64,000 nt of DNA from CAYORM01 sp964406375 (GCA_964406375.1 CAYORM010000004.1:1-64000), one strand, 5' to 3'; counted from the first letter of the stretch, positions 8,137-17,136 are shown. The notes: generated by a model from the letters alone, not told the origin. Made by a program: numbers and translations.

Positions 8137-8970
8137 CTACTGGCTCGCCGCCGCCAGCCTCTCGTCGCGCAGCCGGTTGCGCTCCTGCCGCATCATGAAC
8201 ATCCCGGCGCAGACGACCCCGACGGTGACCACGACGATGATGACCGTGGCGAGCGCATTGATCTCCGGCGTCACCCCGAGCCGCACTTTCGAGAAGATGT
8301 ACATCGGCAGCGTCGTCGACCCTGGTCCCGAGACGAAGCTCGAGATGACCAATGTGTCGAGCGACAGGGTAAAGCTGAGCAGCCAGCCGGCGATGATGGC
8401 CGGCGCGATGATCGGCAGGGTGATGCGCAGGAAGACGCCGACCGGACGGGCGCCGAGATCCATCGCCGCCTCCTCGATGGACTCGTCCATGGTCACGAGC
8501 CGCGACTGCACCACCACGGCGACATAGGCCATGCAGAAGGTGATGTGCGCGAGGGTGATCGTCAGCATGCCGCGGCCATGGGGGAAGCCCACGGCGCTCT
8601 CCATCGCGACGAACAGCAGCAGCAGCGACAGGCCGGTGATCACCTCGGGCATCACTAGCGGCGCGGTGATCATGCCGGAGAACAGGGTCCGGCCGCGGAA
8701 CCGGCCGAAGCGGGCCAGCACATAGCCCGCCAGCGTGCCGAGCACCGAGGCGACGGTCGACGCTATGGCGGCGATCACCAGCGAGCGGATGGCGGAATCG
8801 ATGAGCTGCGCGTTCTGCAGCATCTCGCCATACCAACGGGTCGACCAGCCGCCCCAGATCGCGACGTTCCGGCCGGCATTGAAGGAATAGACGATCAGCA
8901 GGACGATCGGGACGTAAAGGAAGGCGTAGCCGAAGGCCAGCGCGGTAAGGAGAAAGCCTGATCGCCTCAT
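8137..8970 (-). CDS. potI: Putrescine ABC transporter permease (PotI-like)
   Basis: A 277-residue inner-membrane permease with six predicted hydrophobic segments. The ATPase-docking EAA loop is EEAAMDLGARPVGVFLRITLP (about residues 165-185), followed by LDTLVISSFVSGPGSTTLP, the PotI/PotC signature. It overlaps potH by 4 bp and is the last gene of the leftward operon potF-potG-potH-potI. A hairpin at 8108-8128 follows the stop directly, and the intrinsic terminator lies further on. Together with PotH it forms the channel for putrescine import. Confidence 0.93.
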   Translation of the reverse strand: MRRSGFLLTALAFGYAFLYVPIVLLIVYSFNAGRNVAIWGGWSTRWYGEMLQNAQLIDSAIRSLVIAAIASTVASVLGTLAGYVLARFGRFRGRTLFSGMITAPLVMPEVITGLSLLLLFVAMESAVGFPHGRGMLTITLAHITFCMAYVAVVVQSRLVTMDESIEEAAMDLGARPVGVFLRITLPIIAPAIIAGWLLSFTLSLDTLVISSFVSGPGSTTLPMYIFSKVRLGVTPEINALATVIIVVVTVGVVCAGMFMMRQERNRLRDERLAAASQ

Positions 8971-9923
8971 GCCCGCCGCGCCTCCTGCGCACGCGACTGC
9001 ACATGCTGGAAGACCATGATCGGCACGATCAGCACCAGCAGCAGCGCGATCGCGACCGCCGAGGCAACCGGCCAGTCATTGTTCTGGAAGAATTCGTTCG
9101 ACAGCACCCGGCCGATCATCAGCGCGTCCGGACCGCCGAGCAGTTCGGGGATGACGTATTCCCCGACGACGGGGATGAAGACCAGCAGCGAGCCCGCGAC
9201 GATGCCGGGCATCGACAATGGCAGGGTGACGGCGAAGAACGCCTTGATCGGCCGGCAGCCGAGATCGAGCGCCGCCTCGACCAGCGACAGATCCATCCGC
9301 TCGAGCGTCGCATAGAGCGGCAGGATCATGAACGGCAGGTAGGAATAGACGATGCCGATATACATCGCCCATTCCGTGTACATGATCCGCAGCCCGCCGC
9401 CCGGCTCGGCAAGGCCGAGCCAGAAGAGGAAGTTGTTGAGAAGCCCGTTGTCAGAGAGGATTCCCATCCAGGCATAGACCCGGATCAGGAAGGACGTCCA
9501 GAACGGCAGGATGATCAGCATCAGCAGCGGGCCGCGCCACTGGCTGCGTGCCCGCGCGATGGCATAGGCCATCGGATAGCCGATCAGCAGCGATAGGACC
9601 GTCGAGACGGCCGCCACCTTCAGCGAGTTGAGATAGGCGCTGATGTAGAGGGCGTCGGAGAACAGGAAATCGAAATTGCCCAGATAGAGCATGATCGCGA
9701 CGCGCCCCTCATCGACCCATTCCACCAGGGCCGAATAGGGCGGACGCGCCAGGACCCGCTCCGCGAAGGCGATCTTGAGGACGATGACGAAGGGAACGAG
9801 GAAGAAGAGCAGCAGCCACAGATAGGGCGTGGCGATGACGATGCGCTTGCCGAAGCGCTGCAGCCATGCCTGCCGGCGCCGCCGCGCCCAGTCCCTCGCC
9901 GACTCGGCGGCGATCTCGGTCAT
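8967..9923 (-). CDS. potH: Putrescine ABC transporter permease (PotH-like)
   Basis: A 318-residue inner-membrane permease. It has a charged N-terminal extension (~30 residues), a first transmembrane helix around residues 31-52 and a long periplasmic loop before helix 2, as in PotH. The EAA loop (VEAALDLGCRPIKAFFAVTLP, about residues 209-228) and VVGEYVIPELLGG follow. The stop/start overlap with both neighbours (ATGA on each side) shows a tightly coupled operon. Best match is the putrescine-specific PotFGHI system rather than PotABCD, judged from the operon partner potF. Confidence 0.93.
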   Translation of the reverse strand: MTEIAAESARDWARRRRQAWLQRFGKRIVIATPYLWLLLFFLVPFVIVLKIAFAERVLARPPYSALVEWVDEGRVAIMLYLGNFDFLFSDALYISAYLNSLKVAAVSTVLSLLIGYPMAYAIARARSQWRGPLLMLIILPFWTSFLIRVYAWMGILSDNGLLNNFLFWLGLAEPGGGLRIMYTEWAMYIGIVYSYLPFMILPLYATLERMDLSLVEAALDLGCRPIKAFFAVTLPLSMPGIVAGSLLVFIPVVGEYVIPELLGGPDALMIGRVLSNEFFQNNDWPVASAVAIALLLVLIVPIMVFQHVQSRAQEARRA

Positions 9924-11137
9924 TGCGTCAGGACCACGCCGGCGGCCGGCCGCCAGCTCAGCCAGACCCGATCCTCCCAGGTGATCTCGGGCTCCGCCAT
10001 GCGATGGATGTTGGGGGCCGTCACCCGCACCGTCTTGCCGCTCTCGAGCGCCACCAGATAGACGGAGAGATTGCCGAGATAGGCGATCTCCCGGACCGTC
10101 CCGGTGGTGGTATTGGACTGGCCCGGCGGAGGCTGGCGCGACAATGCGATCTTCTCCGGCCGCACCGCCACGGCGACGGCGGTGCCCACCGGCACCGGCA
10201 GCGCATGGCTGATCTCGAGTGGACAGCCCGCCTCCGCACTGTCGATCACGACGTGATCGGGATGGTCTTCCGCCACCCGGCCCTCGAACATGTTCACCGA
10301 GCCGATGAATTCGGCGACGAAGCGGGATTGCGGATATTCGTAGATCTCGCCCGGCGTGCCGAGCTGGACGATGCTGCCGGCATTCATCACGGCGATGCGG
10401 CTCGACATCGTCATCGCCTCTTCCTGATCGTGGGTGACGACGACGAAGGTGATGCCGACCTGTTCCTGAATGTTGACCAGCTCGAACTGCGTCTGCTCGC
10501 GCAGCTTGCGGTCGAGGGCGCCGAGTGGCTCGTCCAGCAGCAGCAGCTTCGGCTTCTTCACGAGGCTACGCGCCAGCGCCACGCGCTGCCGCTGCCCGCC
10601 CGAGAGCTGGTGCGGTTTGCGCTTGGCGAAGCGGCCGAGCTGGACGAGATCGAGCATGTCGGCAACGCGCTTGCGGATCTCCGCCGCCGGTACCCGGTCC
10701 TGGCGCAGCCCGAACGCCACGTTCTGCTCCACCGTCATATGCGGGAACAGCGCGTAGGACTGGAACATCATGTTGACCGGCCGCTCATAGGGGGGCACGC
10801 CGGTCATGTCGACGCCGTCGATATAGATCCGCCCCTCGGTCGGCTGCTCGAAGCCCGCCAGCATGCGCAAGAGCGTGGTCTTGCCACAGCCCGACCCGCC
10901 GAGCAGGGCGAAGAACTCCCGTCGATAGATCGACAGGCTGACATCGTCGACGGCGGTGAACTCGCCGAAGGTCTTCGTCACCTTCTCGATCCGGACATAG
11001 GGCTTCTCGTCCGGATTGCGCCAGGGCTCGAACTTCGTCTGCGGCGACCGGCCGCCGGCCATGGCAGGCCGGCTTGGCGCCTCCGCATGGGCGGCCGGCC
11101 CGCCCTGTCGTCCACCGGCCGCTTCTGGCTGCTGCAT
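9920..11137 (-). CDS. potG: Putrescine ABC transporter ATP-binding protein (PotG-like)
   Basis: A 405-residue importer ATPase. It has Walker A LLGGSGCGKTT, the signature LSGGQRQRVALARSL, Walker B LLLLDEPLGALD and the H-loop VTHDQEEAM, with a C-terminal TOBE domain from ~residue 290. The first ~45 residues are Pro/Gly/Ala-rich and poorly conserved. A start at the internal ATG 11062 (MAGGRSPQ) is a reasonable alternative, because neither start has a strong ribosome-binding site. It is separated from potF by 98 bp containing a strong hairpin, which would lower its expression relative to the binding protein. Confidence 0.93.
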   Translation of the reverse strand: MQQPEAAGGRQGGPAAHAEAPSRPAMAGGRSPQTKFEPWRNPDEKPYVRIEKVTKTFGEFTAVDDVSLSIYRREFFALLGGSGCGKTTLLRMLAGFEQPTEGRIYIDGVDMTGVPPYERPVNMMFQSYALFPHMTVEQNVAFGLRQDRVPAAEIRKRVADMLDLVQLGRFAKRKPHQLSGGQRQRVALARSLVKKPKLLLLDEPLGALDRKLREQTQFELVNIQEQVGITFVVVTHDQEEAMTMSSRIAVMNAGSIVQLGTPGEIYEYPQSRFVAEFIGSVNMFEGRVAEDHPDHVVIDSAEAGCPLEISHALPVPVGTAVAVAVRPEKIALSRQPPPGQSNTTTGTVREIAYLGNLSVYLVALESGKTVRVTAPNIHRMAEPEITWEDRVWLSWRPAAGVVLTQ

Positions 11138-11189
11138 GCTGCGTTGCGCCCCCGCGTCCCGTCCCGATGCAAGCGTTCCAATGAAAGGC

Positions 11190-11212
11190 GCCGGCCGCTC
11201 GCGGCGGCCGGC
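11190..11212 (-). other. Intercistronic hairpin between potF and potG
   Basis: GCCGGCCGC (11190-11198) pairs with GCGGCCGGC (11204-11212), a 9-bp GC-only stem. A second stem GTACCGGCC / GGCCGGTAC (11224-11232 and 11241-11249) spans the potF stop codon. Such structures after binding-protein genes usually protect the upstream message and reduce read-through. Confidence 0.5.
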
Positions 11213-11235
11213 GGTCCGTCACGGTACCGGCCGGA

Positions 11236-12342
11236 TCACTGGCCGGTACGGAAGCGCGTCCAGCTGCGGGTGCGCAGCCGCTCGAAGGCGGGCGACACCT
11301 CGGTCACCGAGAACAGCCGGTCCGTCACCTCATCCGGCGGGAAGACCGCGGGGTTGTTCGCGATCTCCGGATCCATCAGCTCTCGGCTCGCCGGGACGGC
11401 GTTGGCGAAGGCAACGTAGTTCTCGATGTCCGCCATCACCTGCGGGTCGAGGATGAAGTTGATGAAGGCGTGTGCCGCCTCGGGATTGGGGGCGTCGGCC
11501 GGGATCGCCAGCATGTCGAACCAGATGATCGCGCCTTCCTCGGGGATCGAGTAGGCGACCTCGATGCCGCTGCCGGCCTCCTCAGCGCGATCGGCAGCCT
11601 GCAGCACGTCACCCGACCAGCCGATGGCGACGCAGAGATTCCCGTTCGCCAGATCGTTGATGTACTGCGAGGAGTGGATGTACTTGATGTGCGGTCGGAT
11701 GCTCATCAGCAGCTCCTCCGCCGCCGCGAGATCGTCCGCATCCTGGCTGTTCGGATCGCGGCCGAGATAGACGAGGACATGCGGGATGACGTCGGTCGGG
11801 CTGTCGAGCACCGAGATCCCGCAATCCGCCAGCGCCGCGGCATTGGCCGGATCGAAGATCAGGCTCCAGCTACCGACCGGCGCATCCTCACCCAGCCGGT
11901 CGGTGACCATGCCGACATTGTAGCCAAGGCCGACCGTCCCGCCCTGATAGATGACGGCATGCGCATTGCCGGGGTCCGCCGTCTCGGCGATCAGCTCCAT
12001 GAGCTGCGGGTCAAGATTGTCCCAGTTCGGGATCAGCGACCGGTCAAGCTCCATGTAAACGCCGGCATTGATCTGGCGCGCCAGGAACGGGACCGCGGTC
12101 GGAACGACGACGTCGTAGCCCGAATTGCCGGCGAGGAGCTTCGCCTCCAGCACCTCGTTGCTGTCGAACACGTCGTAGACGACCTCGATGCCGGTCGCCT
12201 CGGTGAAATCCGCCAACGTCGTCTCGCCGATATAGTCGGACCAGTTGTAGACGTTGACCGTTTCCGCCTGGGCCGCCACCGGGAAGCCAGCCACCAGCAC
12301 CGCGGCCGATCCCAGAAGCACCCGCTTCGCCCGCTGCATCAT
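11236..12342 (-). CDS. potF: Putrescine-binding periplasmic protein (PotF-like)
   Basis: A 368-residue binding protein with a Sec signal peptide (residues 1-~26, cleavage after AAQA). Mature sequence opens VNVYNWSDYIGETTLADF. The acidic residues that clamp the diamine in PotF are recognisable: Asp in NWSDY, Asp in IGWSGDVLQAADRAEEAG, and Asp in IWFDMLAIPADA. It therefore most likely delivers putrescine (possibly spermidine or cadaverine) to PotHI. A promoter is visible upstream (12421-12449), so it can be transcribed independently of the upstream aminotransferase. Confidence 0.93.
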   Translation of the reverse strand: MMQRAKRVLLGSAAVLVAGFPVAAQAETVNVYNWSDYIGETTLADFTEATGIEVVYDVFDSNEVLEAKLLAGNSGYDVVVPTAVPFLARQINAGVYMELDRSLIPNWDNLDPQLMELIAETADPGNAHAVIYQGGTVGLGYNVGMVTDRLGEDAPVGSWSLIFDPANAAALADCGISVLDSPTDVIPHVLVYLGRDPNSQDADDLAAAEELLMSIRPHIKYIHSSQYINDLANGNLCVAIGWSGDVLQAADRAEEAGSGIEVAYSIPEEGAIIWFDMLAIPADAPNPEAAHAFINFILDPQVMADIENYVAFANAVPASRELMDPEIANNPAVFPPDEVTDRLFSVTEVSPAFERLRTRSWTRFRTGQ

Positions 12343-12420
12343 CGTCGAATCCCTGCTCGAGTGGAAAAGTCCCGGTGCCGCCGGGGGATCCCCTCCCCGG
12401 CTGCCTCCCGCCTCTCCTGC

Positions 12421-12449
12421 ATTGCAGCGGGCCGACCCCCGCTTGTCAA
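12421..12449 (-). promoter_or_regulatory. Sigma-70-type promoter for potFGHI
   Basis: On the minus strand TTGACA (12449-12444), an exact -35 consensus, is followed after 17 bp by TGCAAT (12426-12421), four of six matches to the -10 consensus. It lies between the aminotransferase stop and potF, about 80 nt before the potF start codon. Confidence 0.65.
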
Positions 12450-12477
12450 CAATCGGGCCGACCGGTTCGCCGGGGTC

Positions 12478-13875
12478 TCACATCCGTCCGAGATCGCGCG
12501 CCGTGGCGTCAATGGCGATGCGGGCGCGCCGTACCAGTTCGTCGATCTCCTCCCGGGTGATCACCAGCGGCGGCGCCAGCACCATCGCATCGCGCACCGC
12601 CCGCATCACGAGATCGTTGTTGAAGCAGTGGTTGCGGCAGTGGGTACCGACCTCGCCATAGTCGGGGAAGCGGCGCCGCGTCGCCTTGTCGGCGACGAGT
12701 TCGATCGCGGCGATCAAGCCCACGCCGCGCACTTCCCCGACGATCGGGTGGCTCTCGAAGGCGGCGCGGAGCTGCTCTTGCAGATAGGGTCCGACATCGT
12801 CACGGGTGCGCTCGACGAGCTTCTCGCGCTCCATCAGGTCGATGTTGGCAAGAGCCACGGCACAGGCGACCGGATGCCCCGAATAGGTGAAGCCGTGATA
12901 GAATTCGCCGCCCTCATCGATCAGCGTCTCGGCCACCCGATCGCCGACCATCACCGCCGACAGCGGCACGTAGCCGGAGGTGATTCCCTTCGCCAGGGTC
13001 ATCAGATCGGGCCGGATGTCGAACAGCTCGCAGGCGAACCAGCGCCCGGTCCGGCCGAAGCCGCAGATCACCTCATCGGCGACCAGCAGCACATCGTGCT
13101 CGCGGCAGATGCGCTGCAGCTCCGGGAAATAGCTCGCCGGCGGGATGATGACGCCGCCCGCCCCCTGGATCGGCTCGGCGATGACCGCCGCGACCGTGTC
13201 GGCCCCGAGCTCGAGGATCCGCTCTTCCACCGCCCGGGCCGCGGCGATGCCGAAGGCCTCGGGATCGCTGTCGCCGCCGAAATCGTACCAATAGGGCGGC
13301 GTGACGTGATGGAAGCCAGGCAGCGGCAGGTCGGCCTGGCGATGCATCGCATCCATTCCGCACAGCGAGACCGAGGCCATGGTCGAGCCGTGATAGCCGT
13401 AGCGGCGGCCGATGAACGCCTTCTTGCGGTGCTTGCCCTTCAGGTCCCAGAAATGCCGCACCATGCGGACGACGGTGTCGTTCGCCTCCGACCCGCTGTT
13501 GGCATAGAAGACATGGTTGAGCCCCGGCGGCGTCAGCTCGACGAGGCGGCGGGCGAGTTCTACCGGCGCCGGCGTCGTCGTCTTGAAGAAGGTGTTGTAA
13601 TAGGGCAGCCGCATCAGCTGCTCATGCGCCGCCTCGACCAGCTCCTTGCGCCCGTAGCCGACATTCACGCACCACAGCCCGGCCATGCCGTCGAGGATGC
13701 GCCGGCCTTCGGTATCCACCAGCCAGACACCCTCGCCCCGGTCGATGATGCGGCTGCCGCCGCCGGCATGGAGCGATTTGTGATCGGTGAAGGGATGGAG
13801 ATGGTGGCGGGCGTCGAGTGCCTGCCACTCGGCGGTCGTATGAAGCGAGGCGAGGCTGTTGGTCGCGATGGTCAT
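12478..13875 (-). CDS. PLP-dependent omega-aminotransferase (putrescine/diamine--pyruvate type, SpuC-like)
   Basis: A 465-residue class III (fold type I) aminotransferase. The PLP lysine lies in MTLAKGITSGYVPLSA, with VADEVICGFGRTG supplying the cofactor Asp, and NSGSEANDTVVRMVRHF binding the phosphate. The opening HLHPFTDHKSL is typical of SpuC/YgjG-type diamine transaminases, which convert putrescine to 4-aminobutanal using pyruvate or 2-oxoglutarate. Position between a gamma-glutamyl-ligase-like gene and potFGHI matches the Pseudomonas spuBC-spuDEFGH arrangement. Acceptor specificity is not determined by sequence alone. Confidence 0.9.
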   Translation of the reverse strand: MTIATNSLASLHTTAEWQALDARHHLHPFTDHKSLHAGGGSRIIDRGEGVWLVDTEGRRILDGMAGLWCVNVGYGRKELVEAAHEQLMRLPYYNTFFKTTTPAPVELARRLVELTPPGLNHVFYANSGSEANDTVVRMVRHFWDLKGKHRKKAFIGRRYGYHGSTMASVSLCGMDAMHRQADLPLPGFHHVTPPYWYDFGGDSDPEAFGIAAARAVEERILELGADTVAAVIAEPIQGAGGVIIPPASYFPELQRICREHDVLLVADEVICGFGRTGRWFACELFDIRPDLMTLAKGITSGYVPLSAVMVGDRVAETLIDEGGEFYHGFTYSGHPVACAVALANIDLMEREKLVERTRDDVGPYLQEQLRAAFESHPIVGEVRGVGLIAAIELVADKATRRRFPDYGEVGTHCRNHCFNNDLVMRAVRDAMVLAPPLVITREEIDELVRRARIAIDATARDLGRM

Positions 13876-13944
13876 CGGAATCGGTCCGTCCGGTGGCGAG
13901 GATGGTCACGGCGCGGGCGGGATGTCCCGCGCTTTCGCGAACCG

Positions 13945-14037
13945 TCAGACGGGCGGGTTGTAGCCGATCCGGGCGCAGAGCAGCAGCAGGTCCTGCTTGC
14001 GTGAACGGCGGCACGGGGTGGCGATCCAGGCAGCCAT
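13945..14037 (-). CDS. Candidate 30-residue micro-protein in the polyamine locus
   Basis: A short frame, ATG at 14037 to TGA at 13945, encoding a basic peptide that begins MAAWIATPCRRSRKQD, has a Leu-rich centre (LLLL) and ends ARIGYNPPV. Support: an AGGA ribosome-binding site 8 nt before the ATG, G or C in nearly all third codon positions, and a precise fit between the glutamine-synthetase-like gene (ends 14118) and the aminotransferase (starts 13875), all on the same strand. It has two Cys residues and no obvious signal peptide. I do not recognise a family. It could be a real small protein or a leader peptide that couples the two flanking genes. Confidence 0.45.
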   Translation of the reverse strand: MAAWIATPCRRSRKQDLLLLCARIGYNPPV

Positions 14038-14117
14038 GGGCGGCATCCTAGCGCGCGAGGCGCGTGACGCGAAGGGGTAGCGAGACGGCAAGGACCATCC
14101 CGCCGCCCCGCGCGGCG

Positions 14118-15473
14118 TCACACGTTGAGCAGCAGGTTCTCGCGCTCCCAGGAGGAGATGACGCGGTTGTAGCCGTCATACTCCTTGTTCTTCACCCACC
14201 AGACGGCGTCGACGAGCTGGTCGCTCAGCACTTCGCGCAGCGGCCGCGAGGCACTGAACTTGCCCAGTGCGTCCCACAGATGCCGCGGCAGCGTGAAGGC
14301 GAGCCGCTTGGCCGAGCCCTCGACCGGATTGGACGGCTGCAGGCCGTTCACCATGCCGAGATAACCGCAAGCGAGCGAGGCAGCGAACATCAGATACGGG
14401 TTGCAGTCCGCCCCGGCGACGCGGTTCTCGACCCGCTTGGCCTGCGGCTGGTCGACCGGCACGCGGAAGCCGACAGTCCGGTTGTCTACCCCCCAATGGA
14501 CGTTGATCGGCGCATCGCTGGCCGGGTCCAGCCGGCGGTAGGAATTGACGTTGGGCGCAAAGAGCGGCATCGCCGCCGGCACGTATTTCTGCAGCCCTGC
14601 GATATAGGACAGGAAGAGCGGCGCGTTTCCGCCGTCCTCATCGGCGAAGATGTTGCGGCCGGTCTCCATGTCGACGACGCTCTGGTGCAGATGCATGGCA
14701 CTGCCCGGCTCGTCCTGCAGGGGCTTGGCCATGAAGGTCGCGTAGACGTCGTGGCGCAGCGCGGTCTGACGTACCGTCCGCTTGAAGATCAGCACCTGAT
14801 CGGCAAGGTCGATCGGGTCGCCGTGATTGAAATTGATCTCGATCTGCGCGGCGCCCGCCTCATGCGCCAGAGTGTCGACATCGAGCCCCATCGCCTCGCA
14901 ATGGTCGTAGATCTCCTCGAAGATCGGGTCGAACTCGTTGACCGCATCGATGCCGTAGGATTGGCGCGCGGTCTCCGGCCGGCCATTGCGGCCGATCGGT
15001 GGCTCGAGCGGGTAATCGGGATCGATGTTCTTGCTGACGAGGTAGAATTCGAGCTCAGGCGCGACCAGCGGCTTCCAGCCGCGGGCGGCGTAGAGGGCGA
15101 GCACCCGCCGCAGCACGTGACGCGGCGAGATCAGCACCGGCGATCCGTTGGCGTATTCGCAGTCGCAGATCACCTGCGCGGTGGGCTCGGTATACCAGGG
15201 CACGATCCGGATACTGTCGGCATCGGGGATCATGTAGACGTCGATCTCTGCCGGATCGCTGACGTCGTCATCCGGGTAGTCCCCGGTGACCGTCTGCAGG
15301 AAGATCGATTCGGGGATCCGCATCGCCCGATTCGACAGGCCCTTGGTGAATTTGTCGTCGGGCAGGATCTTGCCGCGGGCGATACCGTTCATGTCCGGCA
15401 CGAGGCATTCCACCTCGGTGATCCGGTGTTCCTGAATGAAAGAGACGAGCTTCTCTTTATCCTCGGGAGACAT
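14118..15473 (-). CDS. Glutamine synthetase family protein (gamma-glutamylpolyamine synthetase-like, SpuB/PuuA type)
   Basis: A 451-residue glutamine-synthetase-fold ligase. N-terminal beta-grasp region (EHRITEVECLVPDMNGIARG), metal-binding EAGAAQIEINFNH, the loop AKPLQDEPGSAMHLHQSV and the ATP-site NVNSYRRLDP are all present. These enzymes ligate glutamate to putrescine or other amines to start gamma-glutamylated polyamine catabolism. The start at 15473 (MSPEDKEKL) is chosen by homology; no close ribosome-binding site is seen, and a perfect GGACGGCCGTCC palindrome (15477-15488) sits just upstream. It heads the leftward polyamine operon and is divergent from a second ligase. True glutamine synthesis is unlikely, since the Tyr adenylylation region is absent. 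Confidence 0.9.
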   Translation of the reverse strand: MSPEDKEKLVSFIQEHRITEVECLVPDMNGIARGKILPDDKFTKGLSNRAMRIPESIFLQTVTGDYPDDDVSDPAEIDVYMIPDADSIRIVPWYTEPTAQVICDCEYANGSPVLISPRHVLRRVLALYAARGWKPLVAPELEFYLVSKNIDPDYPLEPPIGRNGRPETARQSYGIDAVNEFDPIFEEIYDHCEAMGLDVDTLAHEAGAAQIEINFNHGDPIDLADQVLIFKRTVRQTALRHDVYATFMAKPLQDEPGSAMHLHQSVVDMETGRNIFADEDGGNAPLFLSYIAGLQKYVPAAMPLFAPNVNSYRRLDPASDAPINVHWGVDNRTVGFRVPVDQPQAKRVENRVAGADCNPYLMFAASLACGYLGMVNGLQPSNPVEGSAKRLAFTLPRHLWDALGKFSASRPLREVLSDQLVDAVWWVKNKEYDGYNRVISSWERENLLLNV

Positions 15474-15627
15474 GGAGGACGGCCGTCCACCTTTTGCTCG
15501 GCGGCGGCCCCGCTTCTCGTTGTCGATCGCCGAGACTAGCGTCTTACCGCATCGCTGTCTCGCCGGTCGCGCGGCGGCGTGCCCGAAAGGTCGCGGACGC
15601 ATGATCGGTGGCCGAATCGCCCGGCGC

Positions 15628-15656
15628 TTGATCGGCATCGGCCCGGCTGCGACAAT
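15628..15656 (+). promoter_or_regulatory. Candidate promoter for the rightward ligase gene
   Basis: TTGATC (15628-15633), 17 bp spacer, GACAAT (15651-15656); four of six matches in each box. It lies 33 bp upstream of the ATG at 15689, inside the 215-bp divergent region between the two ligase genes. Confidence 0.4.
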
Positions 15657-15688
15657 CGTTGCGAGGAGAGGCAACAGATCGTTCGATC

Positions 15689-17059
15689 ATGAATTTCTCG
15701 CCGACGCTCGACGTCGCAACCGAATTTCGTGCCAGGCATCCGGACATCGCCCATCTCGACGTGCTGATCGCCGACATGTCGGGCGTGTTGCGGGGCAAGA
15801 AAATTCCGATCTCCGGGCTGGACAAGATCTTCCGGGAAGGCATGACCTTCCCCGGCTCGCTCTTCGCCACCGACATCACCGGCGAGACCGCGGAGGAGAC
15901 CGGGCTCGGCTTCGCCGACGGCGATGCCGACCGCCCCTGCTTCCCGTTGCCGAAGACACTGGATCCCGTGCCCTGGCTGGCCCGGCCGACCGCGCAAGTT
16001 CTGCTGGCGATGCAGGATCTCGACGGCACACCGTTCTTCGCCGATCCGCGGACCGTTCTGACCGGGGTTCTCGACCGGCTCAAGGCCGACGGCCTGTTCC
16101 CTTGCGTTGCGATCGAGCTCGAATTCTATCTCGTCGACAAGGAGCGGCGCGAAGGCGGATCGCCCCGTCCGCCGGTCTCGCCCCTGACGGGCAAGCGCCA
16201 GGCGACCACGCAGGTCTACGGCATCGACGAGCTCTACGATTTCGAGGCCCTGCTCTACGACGTGCATGATTGCTGCCGCGCCCAGGGCATCCCGGTCGAC
16301 AGCATCGTGTCGGAATACGCGCCGGGACAGTACGAGCTGAATCTCCGCCACGTCACCGATCCGCTCGAGGCCTGCGACGACGCGATCCTGTTCAAGCGTG
16401 TGGTGCGGTCAGTCGCGCTGAAACATGGCGTCGAGGCGACGTTCATGGCCAAGCCCTACCCCGACCAGGCGGGCAGCGGCCTGCACGTCCATATGAGCAT
16501 GCTGGATGCGACGGGCCGCAACGTGTTCGCCGACGAAGATCCGGCCGGCAGCCCGATCCTGCGCCACGCGATCGGCGGGCTGATGCGGACGATGCCCGAG
16601 GGGATGGCGCTGTTCGCACAGAACCAGAACGCCTTCCGCCGCTTCCAGCCCAACTCCTATGCGCCGCACGCCCCGCTCTGGGCGGTAAACAATCGCTCGG
16701 TGTCGCTGCGCATTCCGCCGGGCAAACCGGAAGACAGGCGCGTCGAGCATCGCGTCGCCGGCGCCGACAGCAACCCCTATCTGGTGATGGCCGCGATCCT
16801 CGCCGGCGCGCATTGGGGAATCCGCAACGGCTTCGATCCCGGCCCGCCGATCCAGGGCAATTCCTATGAGGCGGTCGAGCAGACGCTGACCTCCTCCTGG
16901 ATCGTGGCGCTGGAGACGCTCGATACCTCGGCCTTCTTCAAGGAGTATTTCGGCCGGCGGTTCCTCGACGTCTATCTGGCGCTGAAATGGTTCGAGCGGG
17001 ACAAGTTCTTCTCCCGCATCACGCCGCTCGAATACGAATGGTACATGGCCAAGGTCTGA
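15689..17059 (+). CDS. Glutamine synthetase family protein (second gamma-glutamylamine ligase)
   Basis: A 456-residue paralogue of the divergent ligase. It has IADMSGVLRGKKIP in the N-terminal domain, YAPGQYELNLRHVTDP as the first metal site, MAKPYPDQAGSGLHVHMSM as the His-containing ATP loop, and NSYAPHAPLWAVNNRSVSLR. It lacks adenylylation features of nitrogen-assimilation GlnA. The likely role is glutamylation of a second amine (for instance spermidine, ethanolamine or another diamine). AGGAGAGG (15664-15671) lies 17 nt before the ATG; a TTG at 15659 opens the frame earlier, but the family starts near MNFSP. The pair of divergent ligases recalls the multiple PauA/GlnA-like enzymes of polyamine degraders. 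Confidence 0.88.
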   Translation: MNFSPTLDVATEFRARHPDIAHLDVLIADMSGVLRGKKIPISGLDKIFREGMTFPGSLFATDITGETAEETGLGFADGDADRPCFPLPKTLDPVPWLARPTAQVLLAMQDLDGTPFFADPRTVLTGVLDRLKADGLFPCVAIELEFYLVDKERREGGSPRPPVSPLTGKRQATTQVYGIDELYDFEALLYDVHDCCRAQGIPVDSIVSEYAPGQYELNLRHVTDPLEACDDAILFKRVVRSVALKHGVEATFMAKPYPDQAGSGLHVHMSMLDATGRNVFADEDPAGSPILRHAIGGLMRTMPEGMALFAQNQNAFRRFQPNSYAPHAPLWAVNNRSVSLRIPPGKPEDRRVEHRVAGADSNPYLVMAAILAGAHWGIRNGFDPGPPIQGNSYEAVEQTLTSSWIVALETLDTSAFFKEYFGRRFLDVYLALKWFERDKFFSRITPLEYEWYMAKV

Positions 17060-17136
17060 ACCGCGCGGTGATCACGACGCGGCTCTTCGCCTGACCGTCT
17101 CCTCTTAATCCTTGCCGGGCGAGGCGGAAGGGATCA

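Noticed and set aside
11470..14004. Open frame of 844 codons on the plus strand, antisense to potF and the aminotransferase
   Set aside because: Arg/His/Asp-rich sequence without any domain; it is a by-product of GC-rich codon usage on the opposite strand, where two well-supported genes lie.
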